This document shows, piece by piece, positions 1 through 11,381 of a DNA stretch of 64,000 bases. The DNA is taken from contig JAUEDM010000003.1 of the NCBI GenBank assembly GCA_033439685.1, positions 464,001-528,000 of the forward strand. The letters run 5' to 3'. Position numbers and translations under genes: made by a program. Within the stretch, counting starts at the first letter, position 1. Every line of letters begins with the position of its first letter. This DNA is from Apodospora peruviana (Eukaryota; Ascomycota; Sordariomycetes; Sordariales; Lasiosphaeriaceae). The notes beneath the pieces were generated by a model. That model had not been told where the DNA came from. It saw nothing but the letters and a program-made list of their open reading frames with translations, and made no database searches.

Positions 1-3000
1 ACGGGCAAAGACGGTACGGGCATGTATTTCTCGCTGTCTTGCTACTACCAGAGCGATGCGGCACCCGTAGTGATTGAGACTCTTTCCGAGATAGGCAACT
101 TTCAAGTCAGGGGTAACCTCAGCCATCCCTGTCTGAATGACGCCCATCTGGTCGCCAAATCTGATGTTATGACATTGCTCAACGACGAGATAGCAAGCAA
201 CTGGAATTGCAGCGTCCATGAGGCATTTTCCGAGTATCCCAGGACTGGGGCTGGCGGCTTTCAGGCCCTGGCCATTGCCTTGAACGCCACAGGCCCAGGG
301 AAACAGTCGTTCGGCGATGGAACATCAGGTATTCCGTACATCATTGCCCGAGGAGCCACGCCTGCCGGCTGTGGAAACAACAAAACAGAAACTGAGTTCG
401 ACGAGGAATGCGATGATGGGGTCTCCAACGGCACTCCTGGCAGTCTTTGTTCGTCCACCTGCAAGTGTCTCTTCGGGATGATTACGCCTGGTGTCTGTCG
501 CTCGAATACGATGTCTAGCTCATTCAGCTTGACCCCAAGCTCCACTCTTTCTACGAATTCTAGGTGAGTTGTGGTTACATATTAGGTGTCACCACAGCCT
601 GACTAACATCAGTTATAGCTCCATGGCTACAAGCACATCGCTACGGGCGAATTCTTCGTCGATTGCCATGTACACAACCGTGACCGCGTGGCCCTCGCCC
701 TCAAACTTCTCCAGGCCATCTCTTTCCTCCATTGAGTCAACCTCAGGTCCAGTTACTATCACCGTGTTCCCGCCTGGTCCGGCTCCGCCATCATCAACGG
801 CTATCTCCTATCCGGCTTCTGCTTTGTCTAGCAGCGTACCCGTATCAAATGACCCAGCTTTGCCGATTGCGCCCCCAAAGACCATTACTGTTGAGCCTCC
901 AAGCTCGCCGGGGTCGGCCCCCGGCACGGTCACAGTCTTGCCTCCGGCTCCAACTGAAAGTGCCCCAAGGACCGTTACCGTCGGGCCCCCGGGTTCGCCC
1001 ATCTCCCCACCTGTGTCGGAGTCAGACACCCATCCGGGAGATGTCACCATCACTGCTCCTGGGCTGCCCGATACAAATCCTCCACCTGGGACTGGTGCCG
1101 GCGAACCCTCAAAAGCCCCTGGAAGTCTCCCAATCACCGTGACTGTTCCTGGAATACCCGGTATCCAACCTCCAAATGGAACTGTTTCGGGTGAGCCCCC
1201 GCACTCTCCTGGAAAGCCCCCAGTCACAGTCACTGCCCCAGGACAACCTGGTACCTCGCTGCTGTCGCCGTTAGACCCGTCGGGAGGCATACCACCTGCT
1301 GTGACCGTCACTGCCGACCCCTCCAGGCAGTCAGGAACGTTGCCCGGTTCTCAAGATAACAAACCTTCTTCTGGACCTGGTACAATACCTGACTCACAAA
1401 CAACCGCTCTCATGATAACAGTGACGGCGTTACCTGGCCAGCCTGGAAAATCCAGCAGACTCAATTCATCTTACTCTTCAGCAAAGGGCCCTGCAGGAAC
1501 CGACTCAGCAGCACCTTCCGAACAACCAGGGCAGTCAGGTACATCCCCAGGGCGAGGCTCGCTTCCAGTTCCCTCTCAGTTATTTACGAATACCAAGACT
1601 GTTGATGACACAACTGGTCAGCCCGTCACTTCCACTCGAGGAACTCAGACAGGCTCTGACACGCTCAGACCCACTGGCGACGCAACCAGTATCTCTAGAC
1701 CCGTCACCACTGTGAAGGCATCTGGAGATGGCTCACCGGCGCTTCCTGGAGCACCAAGCAGTCTCGTTGTGAGTGGTTCCCCGTCAAGCGTTGCTTCTGG
1801 TACGCCTGGAACACCAAGCATCCCACCTGTAGATGGTCCTCCTCTGCCGTCAGGCGCTGTTCCTGGTATGCCCGGAACCGCTAGTTTAGGGCCTTTAAGC
1901 ACTCTGGAGAGCAGTCAGGCTTCGTATTCTCCCATTGGTGGCTCGGGTACGTTGCGGCCAAGTATGAGTTCGGTGCATTGGAATACCTCCTCTCGTACCG
2001 GTTTTCCGTCGGCATCGCAGATGCCTGGAGAAACAAATTCCGACATGCCTTCTGGCAGCTATTCTGGACCACCAGCTACCGTTCTGCCGTCTGATGTGAA
2101 TTCCAACGCACCGTCCGGTACCTTTTCTGGTCCACCAGCAACTGGGACACCCTCAAGGCAGACATCTGGAGTGTTATCGAAGTCACTATTGCCCGGGTCT
2201 TCCATTGTTGCAGACTCGTCCGGGTCACCCAAACAGCCATCCTCTGGAGGATCGAGTGGTATTATCGCTAGTCAGTCCAACAAGCCTTATGATCCGTCGA
2301 AGTCGACAGTGTCATCAGGGGCTTCTTCTGCGGTAGCAGTGATCGGAACTGATTCAGATGGATTACCGCGGGCGTTCACGACTTCACTTCTCGGTTCTGG
2401 TTCGGCTGGCACAGCCGTGCCGACTGCTACCAACGACAATGGAGGAAAGATTCCACTCCCCAACGGTGGTATCGGGACGTCGTTTCCATCGCCTTCAGCT
2501 GGTAGCTGCGACACCTGGATCGGTATCGAGATCATATACATGGTTGAGATCACGGAAGTTTGTCCTAAAGGGTCGACAGGTCGGTAAATCCTTTTTTGCT
2601 TTGCGTACTGTAGAAGAATGCTAACAATCCATTTCCTGTAGTCACGGAAACCATCACGGAATGCGTCGCAACCATGACACGTTCCATCTGCCAAACCTCA
2701 GCAACAAATTTACCCTGCTATCCGTGTATAGCTGGCACACCGGCATCTAGCCATGATCTGGCGACTGTCACTGTGGTAAGTTTCTGCTTCCCACCCCAGT
2801 TTCAACTTCGTTACGAGAGTATCACCTTCCAAATAATCTACCGTATTGATCTGACGTGATATCCCTTAACAGACGTCCTGCTCAACCTCGACCGAGCCGA
2901 CGGTGACAGTCACAGTCCAGCTATGCAGCACATGCACGACCACAACCTATATCGGGACCGTCCCGGGGTATACCCCGGGTACTCCCTGCCATGCCTGCAC

Positions 3001-3433
3001 TTCTTCTGACGAACCACGCTTGACGACCCAAGGTGCTGCTGCTGCTGCTACCTCTCCAACAACACCAAAGTCATCCCTCCAACCTAGTTCCGCCGCCGCA
3101 GAAAACAACATGCCTCAAGATCCGCCGGTGACAGCAACACCACCACCCAGGTCTTCTCCCAAGGCTACCACGGTCGGCGGCTCTTCTACTTCTGGACCAA
3201 ATGCCGGCGTCGGTGGTGGCGAATCTGGAGAAGGACGAGGCGTCGGCGACGGCGGCTCTTTCTCAGCCCTATTGCCCCAGCCACCATTGTCTCCAGGAAC
3301 TACGCCGACAGCAAAAGCACCGGCGGCGGTGGTCACAGCTGGGGCACCATCTCGGCACCACCCCATCTTTGAAAATGTCTATCTCGTCGTCGGAGGGTTC
3401 TTTGGGATTTACGCTATACTTTTTCATTTGTAG
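1..3433 (+). CDS. Mucin-like, Cys-rich, probably GPI-anchored surface protein (5' truncated)
   Basis: Model join(<1..563,619..2579,2642..2775,2873..3433), 1072 residues, open to the window edge. The first ~150 residues form a globular Cys-containing segment ending in an EECDDG...C..C.C motif of the kind seen in short Cys-rich modules. Then come ~650 residues rich in Pro, Ser, Thr and Gly with repeated TVTV-PPG-SP units, and a second Cys-rich stretch (CDTW, CVATM, CQTS, CYPC, CSTC, CHAC). The protein ends in a hydrophobic tail (VVGGFFGIYAILFHL), which suggests a GPI signal. Reading phase forces the second donor to be GTCGGT at 2580 rather than the better-looking GTAAAT four bases on. I infer an O-glycosylated extracellular or wall protein; the missing N-terminus may hold a catalytic domain that I cannot see. 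I do not recognise the N-terminal family. Confidence 0.75.
740..1320 (+). repeat. Imperfect coding repeats (TVTV-PPGxPG units)
   Basis: Within the mucin-like gene, units of roughly 25-33 codons recur, each starting with T/V-T/I-V-T and followed by P-G-x-P and a Pro/Ser/Gly-rich spacer. The clearest three begin near 1040, 1133 and 1220. A separate shorter pair (SGPPAT with flanks) lies near 2060-2160. Confidence 0.6.
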
Positions 3434-4511
3434 TCTTTGTCTGAGAAAGGGGTGGTGGTGTTGGGAATGGGAGTGAGTAAGCGTGCGTGTGCACGATGGG
3501 ATGGGAGGCATCCGAGTGGTTTGTCAACTTGCTATCAACTTAGGTATCTACCTACAGACCAAGGATCGATAGACTACGGACGAACTGATGTAGTAGCCAT
3601 TTCTGGTGCTTGTTGTCTGGGGTTGATGGGGGGCTGATTGTTTGGAGGTTGCCTGAAAACGGTACATGAGGTGTATGCAGTTACGCTCAAGAAGTGTACC
3701 TGAGGTATGCGTGTGTGTGGTGGATGAGGACGGGTGATTACTTTCTTTATATTGCCTCCTCTTATTTTTTGTTCATTGGGATCGCTGATGGGGGACAGTA
3801 ATATCATTGAACTGAGCGGCGAGTTTTGTGTAAGTTAGTTAGGTTTACGTTTCAAGGTAAGTATGTAGGTATACTAGTTCTAGTTTGTTGCCTCGGAATG
3901 TTTGTTTAAAATCTGGAACTTTGAGATGGCATACCTATTGACACACACAATGGACTAGTTTATGGAGATACATCGTGAACGGAACCTAGGTTAAAGTCCC
4001 ATCTATAACTATTTATTTGAGCTTGAACCGAAACCGTGAAGACAAGTATTTAAGGTAGATAAAACCGCCAATGAAATCAACGCGCCGAATGGTATCCATG
4101 ACAAACAGCAAACAAACAGAGAAACATGATGAAAACCAAAGCACGCAACGCACTACCGTCCGCCAATAGCCAACGAGCTCGTCCATTTGTCGTTGCTCGT
4201 TGCGGGTGAAGCTTCTCCTTTACCACCACACATTCCCCGTAAAACCAAAACAAAGATTGAACCCTTTTCCTGCTTGCAGTGGAGTAATCGCCAAATAAAA
4301 GGAAACAAAACATCGACACTCCCCTTTTCGGGACCGGCCCCGTAAGAAAAACTCCATTAACTCCTCCTCCTCCACTTGGATCTTTTTCAAAAAACTGTAT
4401 AAACGGGAATCAAACCAACCAAACCAAACCAAACCTCCCCTTGAATTAGGTATACGAGAAACGCGTGCAGAATGCAACCCAAACAACCCTCGAGGCTTGT
4501 CCAAACTCTTA
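3434..4511. other. Intergenic, convergent 3' flanks
   Basis: Lies between the mucin-like gene (+) and the Ras gene (-), so it should hold both 3' ends. It contains several TAGGTA/TACCTA words near 3540-3560 and 3860-3870. I see no gene. Confidence 0.6.
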
Positions 4512-5387
4512 TCACCAACACCTCAACTTCTTCCAAAAGCCCCCATGGCCTCTCCCGCCAACCCTCTTCTGCCCATCAATATTCGGCCCCCTCTGTCCCG
4601 GTCCTCGCTTCTCGTCATCACTGCTCGTCGTCAGCAACGGACTCAACGGCTTGGTCATGCCCGCCTTGAAATCCCCGCCATCACCCCCCACCATACCACC
4701 CATCTCCGCCATCCGGCGGCTCTCCACAACCCTCCGCACAATCAGCGCAAACGTCTCCTCGATATTGACTTCGAGTCTCGCACTCGTCTCCATGAACCCA
4801 CACCCGCGGCGACGCGCCCATTCCAGCCCAACAGCGGCAGGAACCTGCCGACTCTCCTGGAGATCGCATTTATTCCCCGCGACAATCTTGATAGGCGCAA
4901 TAGTCTTGGCGCCGGACCCCGCGCCCCCATTTATGTCAACCGGGCTTCCGGCAGTAGGTGAACTCGGGTTAAGTCCGGCCCTGCGTGCGCGCGCGGCATT
5001 GTCCAGACGCGTCTCGGCTTCCATGTCGATCAGATCGTTGAAATACTGCAGCGCGTCGAGGCTCTCGCGCGAGGTGATGTCGTAGACTAACAAGAACGCG
5101 TCGGCGCCGAGATTCGAAGAAGCCCACATGCCGCGGTACTCTTCCTGGCCGGCGGTGTCGGTTAGACTTAGGTGATAAACGACGCCGTCGATGCGCCGGG
5201 TGATGCTATAGCTGTCCTCAATGGTCGGGTCGTATTCGGATGTCCACTGGCTGCGGACTAGACGCAAAGTGATGGAGGACTTGCCGCACCCGCCGTCGCC
5301 GCAGATGGTGATGGAGATGGGCACTGGTGGTTGCGATGATGCTGCCGCTGCCGCGGAGGGCGTTGAAGGGGTATGTGGTGGCATCAT
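4512..5387 (-). CDS. Ras-family small GTPase, no CaaX box
   Basis: Intronless, 291 residues from the first ATG (5387). All five G motifs are visible: GDGGCGKS (residues 30-37), DPTIEDSY switch I, DTAGQEE switch II, NKCD and ETSA. This makes it a Ras-type signalling switch binding GTP/GDP. Distinctive features are a ~22-residue Ala/Ser/Pro-rich N-terminal extension, a Gly/Ser/Pro-rich insertion of ~30 residues just before NKCD, and a Gly-rich C-terminal tail ending K-K-L-R-C-W. The final Cys is followed by one residue only, so canonical CaaX prenylation is not predicted unless an unseen intron adds residues. The open frame upstream of 5387 lacks an ATG. I am sure of the family; the exact Ras subgroup is not assigned. 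Confidence 0.9.
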   Translation of the reverse strand: MMPPHTPSTPSAAAAASSQPPVPISITICGDGGCGKSSITLRLVRSQWTSEYDPTIEDSYSITRRIDGVVYHLSLTDTAGQEEYRGMWASSNLGADAFLLVYDITSRESLDALQYFNDLIDMEAETRLDNAARARRAGLNPSSPTAGSPVDINGGAGSGAKTIAPIKIVAGNKCDLQESRQVPAAVGLEWARRRGCGFMETSARLEVNIEETFALIVRRVVESRRMAEMGGMVGGDGGDFKAGMTKPLSPLLTTSSDDEKRGPGQRGPNIDGQKRVGGRGHGGFWKKLRCW

Positions 5388-8100
5388 TTCTTGTGTGATA
5401 TGTGTTATTGGGTTGGTTGGTGTATATTCCAAAAAGCACCACCGTATTTGCTAACTTCCTCCCTCTCCTGTTTGGTTGGGGTATGGGATGCTATATTCCA
5501 AGCTCAGCGCCGTGTCGTCGCGTCACGCGTTTCGCGAGAGGTGAAAGAGTATAAGACGTGGCGAGTGCAATTGGTAAACCCCAAATGGAAATTTCTGGGA
5601 ATTGAGAAAGTAACAGCACGCGCCGGTGTCGTCGTCGCGTGGAGAGATGGAGACGCAGGCGGGACGAGGATGTCGGCAGGCACGTGGCGGCAGGTGGGTG
5701 ATTCCTGTTCCGGATCGTCGTCACACTGTGGATCGGTCGGTTATTTTGACACTTTTCTCCAATATAGTATAATTACGATGTTTCTTTTGACGTCTTTAAT
5801 ACTTTCTCTTGGTCGTCGGGCCGCGTTTATGGAGATGTTGTTTGTCGTTTCGTGGTGGTAAAGTTGTGAACGAGCGGCCCTTCGCTCACACGCCAAATTA
5901 GAAAATAGGGCCGAGGGTGGGGCCGGGATTCACCAAAGTGCCTGCAGAAAGGAAAGATAAATGATGGGATGCAGGTGTCAAAAACGGTGCGGCGGCTGGT
6001 CAGGAACAGACAGTACGGGTTAGAACTACCGTATGCTGAGCTAGCGAGGTAGGCGTAGGCGAGACGGGATGGACGGCGGACAGCCAGAGACTTTCAAGTG
6101 GTCCAAAGATAGGGAAATCTGCAAATCTGCAAAACTGAAAGAATGATAATAATATAAAAGGATGTGATGGAAGGGATTGAGGGGGTTTATTATCATCTAA
6201 GGGACTTTGGTTCCCGGTATGGGATAGGTGTGATGAGACGACAGGGCGACGGCCGGTGAGTGGTGGGCTACCATTCAGTGCGTGCGGCGGCGGCCGATTA
6301 TAGCACCTCAGCATACCAGCAAAAAGGATACATACAATAGGATTGCTTTTTGCTTTTTTTCTAGTCTTCTTTTCCCCTTTTAGTCGTATTTATGAAGTTG
6401 TTGCCGATTGACGCGCAGTATCCGTATTCTCTTCCCTTTTCTTGGACCCATTTGACGGATTTAGAGCTGTATGAAAGCTGATATGTACGGATTACAGTGC
6501 TTGCAGTCGTGATTATGTCGGTGCCAGCGTATCCTTACCCTGGTCGAAATGGGTTCATGATAATCGCATGGGTTTGACTTCAAGTGGCTGTCGAGATGGG
6601 CCGACATCATTCGCTCCGCTCCGACCTCGGGTAATCATCTGTTCGTGATGGGCAGAGGTAGGTGCGTTGAGGTAGGTATCACTATCAAAAAAGAAGCAAG
6701 GGCGCCAGACTGGGAGTCTGGGACCAGATGTGGAAGGTACAGTAATCCGTACCCCGTCCTAAAGTGGACCTCAACCTCATGCCTTTTCTTTCCGCTGCAA
6801 CTACTAATTGAACAACTCTTTCCTCCAGTAGTGCGAGTGTGGTATCACGATCCCACTGCCATGTCTCGAAAAGCTGACTGATTTGTTTCGAGAACCCAGC
6901 TGTCCAATACCGACGACCATTGGCATGTCTCCTGCTTCTTGCATCACCCCTGAACTGGCAGTCGACTGCCCTGTGGGACCGGCGCACTCGAGGCTGGATC
7001 TGCGTCTGTACCCGTTCTTTCCGTACTCCGTACCTGTCAGTTTTATTCTCAGTGGCATCGTTGTCGTTGGTGCATCTTGATCCCATCTAGGTATGTACAT
7101 GCAGCACTTGTCCCTTGGCGTTTGCACCGCGTCAGGCACTGGTCTGAGGTCATTGAACCCATCAGACTCGACGATGCTAACTGATCAATCGCGGAACGCA
7201 AATAAAGACAAACAACAACCCATCATCACGATGCCAGGTTTCCTCCACTTCCTCCCCTTAGATCCCGTTGCTTGGGCCCACGGCCACGTGTGTGCCAGGG
7301 ATCAGTGCACCAATCTTCCCTTCCCAACGGCTCGCTGGTCTAAACGGAGATATTTAACCAACTGATCACGGCCCGAGTGTGTACCTACTGATATGCAGGC
7401 CGCCGGTTTGGGAATCGTTGCAGCAGTTTGGATGCCTCGTACCGAACTTTGCTTTCTCCTGGGTTTCGGCATTGGAGAAGTCCAATGTTCCGGGTTTCCC
7501 TCAATCCTGGTCATGAAATCGCAAACAAGCGGTCCCTGTTTATGACTCAACCTTAGGAACAATTCAATTTCCCTTGATGGATAGGATGCCAAAGGCGGCG
7601 GCGATATGCACCGCATTGGCTTGCGATGAGCTCATCTGGCGCAAGTCCAGCCGCAACGCTAATGACGACTCCACCCCCACGGGGCAGACCTTCACTACCG
7701 TGACATTGGGTGTAAGTGGAACACCATTAAGTGCTGTGGTGCTGGCCAGACCTCGGCCCATGGTCCATCAACTTCACTGCTCGGCATGTCCCACGGATCT
7801 GTCGAAGTCCACGGTGTGGCTGATTAGTCACCGACCCACACCAACATGCAAACTTCTCCGGATCAAAGGCCACGACTCAGGGGCCAGGGTCTTGCTGTGC
7901 GGCATTTGCGTTCCACCCGGATCGGCCGTGGAGCTGGCGAGATGGATGGCCAGTCCTGGAGCCCGGACCGGCGGGGTCGGCGGACGGCGATTGCGCGGCT
8001 GCAGGCAAAATTTCATGCTTCTCATAGGATATAATCCACGAGCCACGACGGACTTCTTTCCAGACTCCATGCAAGTTGCTGTCGGTACCATAGTCCCAAG
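5388..8100. other. Long intergenic region between divergent genes
   Basis: About 2.7 kb between the Ras gene (-) and the decarboxylase (+), so it should contain both promoters. Open frames here (for example 6645-6881, 7574-8104 and 7828-8460) have no recognisable domain and look like chance frames. Two AGGTAGGT words lie near 6657-6678. No RNA gene was recognised. Confidence 0.5.
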
Positions 8101-9847
8101 ATGAATGGAACACACCTCCCGGAACCCCTGAATAGGGCGAACGAGGTTGAGCATGTGAGTTCGCCCCTTTTTCCACTTGAAGAAGCAAACACTAATGTTG
8201 CGGACTTGCCGGAAGCTGATCGATGCAGTGAAAGCCTTGATTATACCATTCATTGGGGCAGCTGATGAAGCAGCACCGGCCAAAGCAACGGCACAGCTGG
8301 CTGGGAATAACCAGGGAGTCACCCGGAACGTCTTGGTTGAGTCATGCAAGCCCGAAGAACTGGTAAAGCGACTTGACTTCTCTCTGCCCAAGGTTGAAGG
8401 GCGTGGTGAGGAGGGATTGCTCCAGACCATCAAGGACATCTTGGAACACAGTGTCAACACTTGGGATCAGGGCTTCTTGGACAAGCTCTATGCTAGCACG
8501 AATGCTGTAGGTTTCTCCTTGGAAGCCGTGTCCTGATGGAATTCGAGTCTAATTTGCTTACTTACCTAGGTCGGCGTTGCATCTGAATTGCTTCTGTCAG
8601 TTCTGAATACCAATGTAAGCAGCGTTGCACAGATGCACGGAGTACACACACAAACAAGCTAATGGTACTATGGGTCGGAATAGCTGCATGTCTATCAAGT
8701 CTCTCCGGCCTTGACGGTGGTGGAGAAGCACACCGCCAGAGCCTTTGCAAACTTGTTTGGCTTCGATGGTCCCCGCGCAGGCGGCATATCCTGCCAGGGA
8801 GGTAGCGCCTCCAACCTGACCTCGATCGTAATCGCCCGCAATGCCTTGTACCCGGAGACCAAGACACAAGGCAACAGCTGCGCCTCGGGCCCATTTATTC
8901 TCTTCACCAGCGCTCACGGGCACTACTCGGTGGAAAAGGCCGCCGTGACCTGCGGCTTTGGCTCTTCTGCCGTCTGGACTGTTCCCGTCGACGCAGCTGG
9001 GCGCATGGATGCGTCAGCGTTACGGGGCCTCGTCGTGCGCGCCAAGGCCGAGGGCAGAACGCCGCTGTATGTCAACGCGACGGCCGGCACGACCGTCCTC
9101 GGCTCGTACGACCCCTTCGAGGAGATCGCCGCCGTCTGCCGCGATCACGGCCTGTGGATGCACATCGACGGGAGCTGGGGCGGGCCGGCCATCTTCTCTG
9201 CCAAGCACCGCGGCAAACTAGCCGGCGCGCATCTGGCCAACTCACTCACGGTGAATCCGCACAAGATGATGAACGCGCCCGTGACCTGCTCGTTCCTGCT
9301 GACGCCGGACGTGGCTGTGTTCCACAAGGCGAACACGCTACCGGCCGGGTATCTCTTCCACGGGCCCGGGGATGATGACGAGGTCTGGGACCTCGCGGAT
9401 CTGACGCTGCAGTGCGGGCGCAGGGGCGACAGCCTCAAGCTCGCGCTGAGCTGGATCTACTACGGCGCGGCGGGGTTCGAGCGACAAATCGACGGCGCTT
9501 TCGAGACGGCCGCGTACCTTGCCGATTTGGTGGCGAGCCGAAGCGATTTTGTTTTGGTCTCGTCCAATCCACCACCTTGTCTGCAGGTTTGCTTCTACTA
9601 TGCTCCTGGCGGGCTGGTGGCGGACGAACCTGAGGAGAACACGCGCAGGACGAGGGTGATGGTATGTAAGCTTGTGGCTAGGGGTTTCATGATCGACTAC
9701 GCGCCTGGGGACCGGGGCAGCTTTTTCAGAGTGGTGGTGAACTGTCAGACGTTGAGGGGGACCGTTGATGGGTTGGTCAAGGCTTTGGAGGCTGTCGGCA
9801 AGGAGGTGGCCGCGCCGTTGATTGGCGCCTTGGAAAGATGTCCATGA
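8101..9847 (+). CDS. Group II PLP-dependent decarboxylase (glutamate / cysteine-sulfinate type)
   Basis: Model join(8101..8154,8216..8506,8570..8614,8684..9847), 517 residues. Landmarks of the glutamate/CSAD/DOPA decarboxylase family: GGSASN for cofactor phosphate binding, HIDGSWGG with the Asp that contacts the pyridine nitrogen, and NPHKMMN with the Schiff-base lysine at about residue 324 (codon 9263-9265). QCGRRGDSLKLALSW matches the GAD/CSAD branch better than aromatic decarboxylases. It probably decarboxylates an acidic amino acid in the cytosol, but substrate cannot be read from sequence. The first intron ends in AAG, a weaker acceptor, and the 54-nt first exon is short, so the N-terminus is the least certain part. 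The nearest gene on the right is the NLR, convergent, 1.5 kb away. Confidence 0.88.
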
Positions 9848-11381
9848 TTAGCATTGTATTCAAGGCATCCACTACGAGGTAGGAGAAACCATAAACAGTA
9901 AAATAATTGATGTTAAGTACGAATACATAGGATTGAGATGAGACGCGAGGGAAGTGAAATTCTCATCCACCAACTTGACTGGGTCTTTCGGTGTGACTAC
10001 CTACCGATAGAAGGGGTATTAGAGTATAGAAGAGAGAGAGGAAAGGGATGATCGACGATCGACACGTCTCAATCTCTATTTTTATTCCTCTGTATACGTC
10101 TCTCTGTCTCTACTTCTCTTATTTTTCTCTCTCCAAATTTCTATCTACGTAAAAGTATCAAACTTACCTGACATATCCGTCTGTATCAGTGCTTGAATAT
10201 ATGTATCCGTCCGTCTTATCGTGTTTGTTATTCATATTCGAAAGTAGAGTAAACATTCCCAAGAGACACACCCCACCCTTTCTCCTTTATAACCAGAATA
10301 TCACGATCCTTAACCCACATACGGCCATAGATAGTGGAAAGCTCGGGATCCCGTTCGCTCTCCCATAGATAAGCCACTAATCGCTGGACTAGTAGTTGGG
10401 TCGGTGACGACCAGCGAATCCCTGGTGCTGTATGTTTTATTTTATTTTCCATCTTGTTCTTTTACTCTTTTTTATCACAATGGAGGCTTGCGCTTTGTAT
10501 CCACGTAGACATACGCTCTTTCGGCTGCTTCAAGATTCTGGTTAACTGCGAAACTCTGCCATATCATTTTTGCTTTCTTGAAAAATGAGAAAGTCGGTAG
10601 AAGAAAAGTTAAATGAGGGTGGTGGATAGACTGAGTAGAGGTCAATTCCCAGAACCAGATGGATGGATTAATCTAACACGAGCCTCACTCATTCCTGCCA
10701 TCCCTTAACAGAGAACCTCGCAACAATACAAAACGAAGACAATATAATACTAAACCAAGTTCATTAGATTCGGCTCCTTTTGCTGGAAGCGTAGGAGGGC
10801 AGTAGCTGGGCCTCTATATTCCGTACGTACCTTTCCAACATTTCAGCCACCGAAACGAGAAACCCAAACGAAGACCCTTATCACAACTAAAGCAGCGTTG
10901 TTCCTTCTCACGAAACAATGAGTTGGGTGGGATCAGGGTAATGATGGAGTATCTTTTCCCTGGTAGGGTACCTATCGTGCGTTTGCGCGGTACGTGACAC
11001 AATCCACGAGGTCGTTGCCTTGATTATCGTTCGACCCATGATAAAATAAATATCTATAGACGACCTTTCTTCCGAGGTGTCGTTCTCGACGTACACATTC
11101 TTCAATCAGTGTGTCTTGTGTGTATTTGCGGTGAGATACGTATAAGGTATGTACCTGTCGCTTATAAGGTATATATAAAGTACGATATGCTATACTATAC
11201 TGCAGCTGTGCTACTTCTTCACAGTCTTCGCGTAATATTTTTCCGTTTGCTATGCATGCTACACTGTCCATTTGTCTTGATCTTCCTTCCCTCCAGCCCC
11301 TACCTAACCAACCTTGTTAAATCCCGAACCATAATATTTACCATGGAAACCACCAGCCAAATTCGTACACCCATTATTTAC
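9848..11381. other. Intergenic, convergent 3' flanks
   Basis: AT-richer spacer between the decarboxylase (+) and the NLR (-). It contains purine-rich (AGAGAGAG) and pyrimidine-rich stretches near 10025-10140. No gene is supported. Confidence 0.55.

Noticed and set aside
808..1311. Minus-strand Gly/Val-rich open frame opposite the mucin-like repeats
   Set aside because: It arises from the repeat composition of the sense strand.
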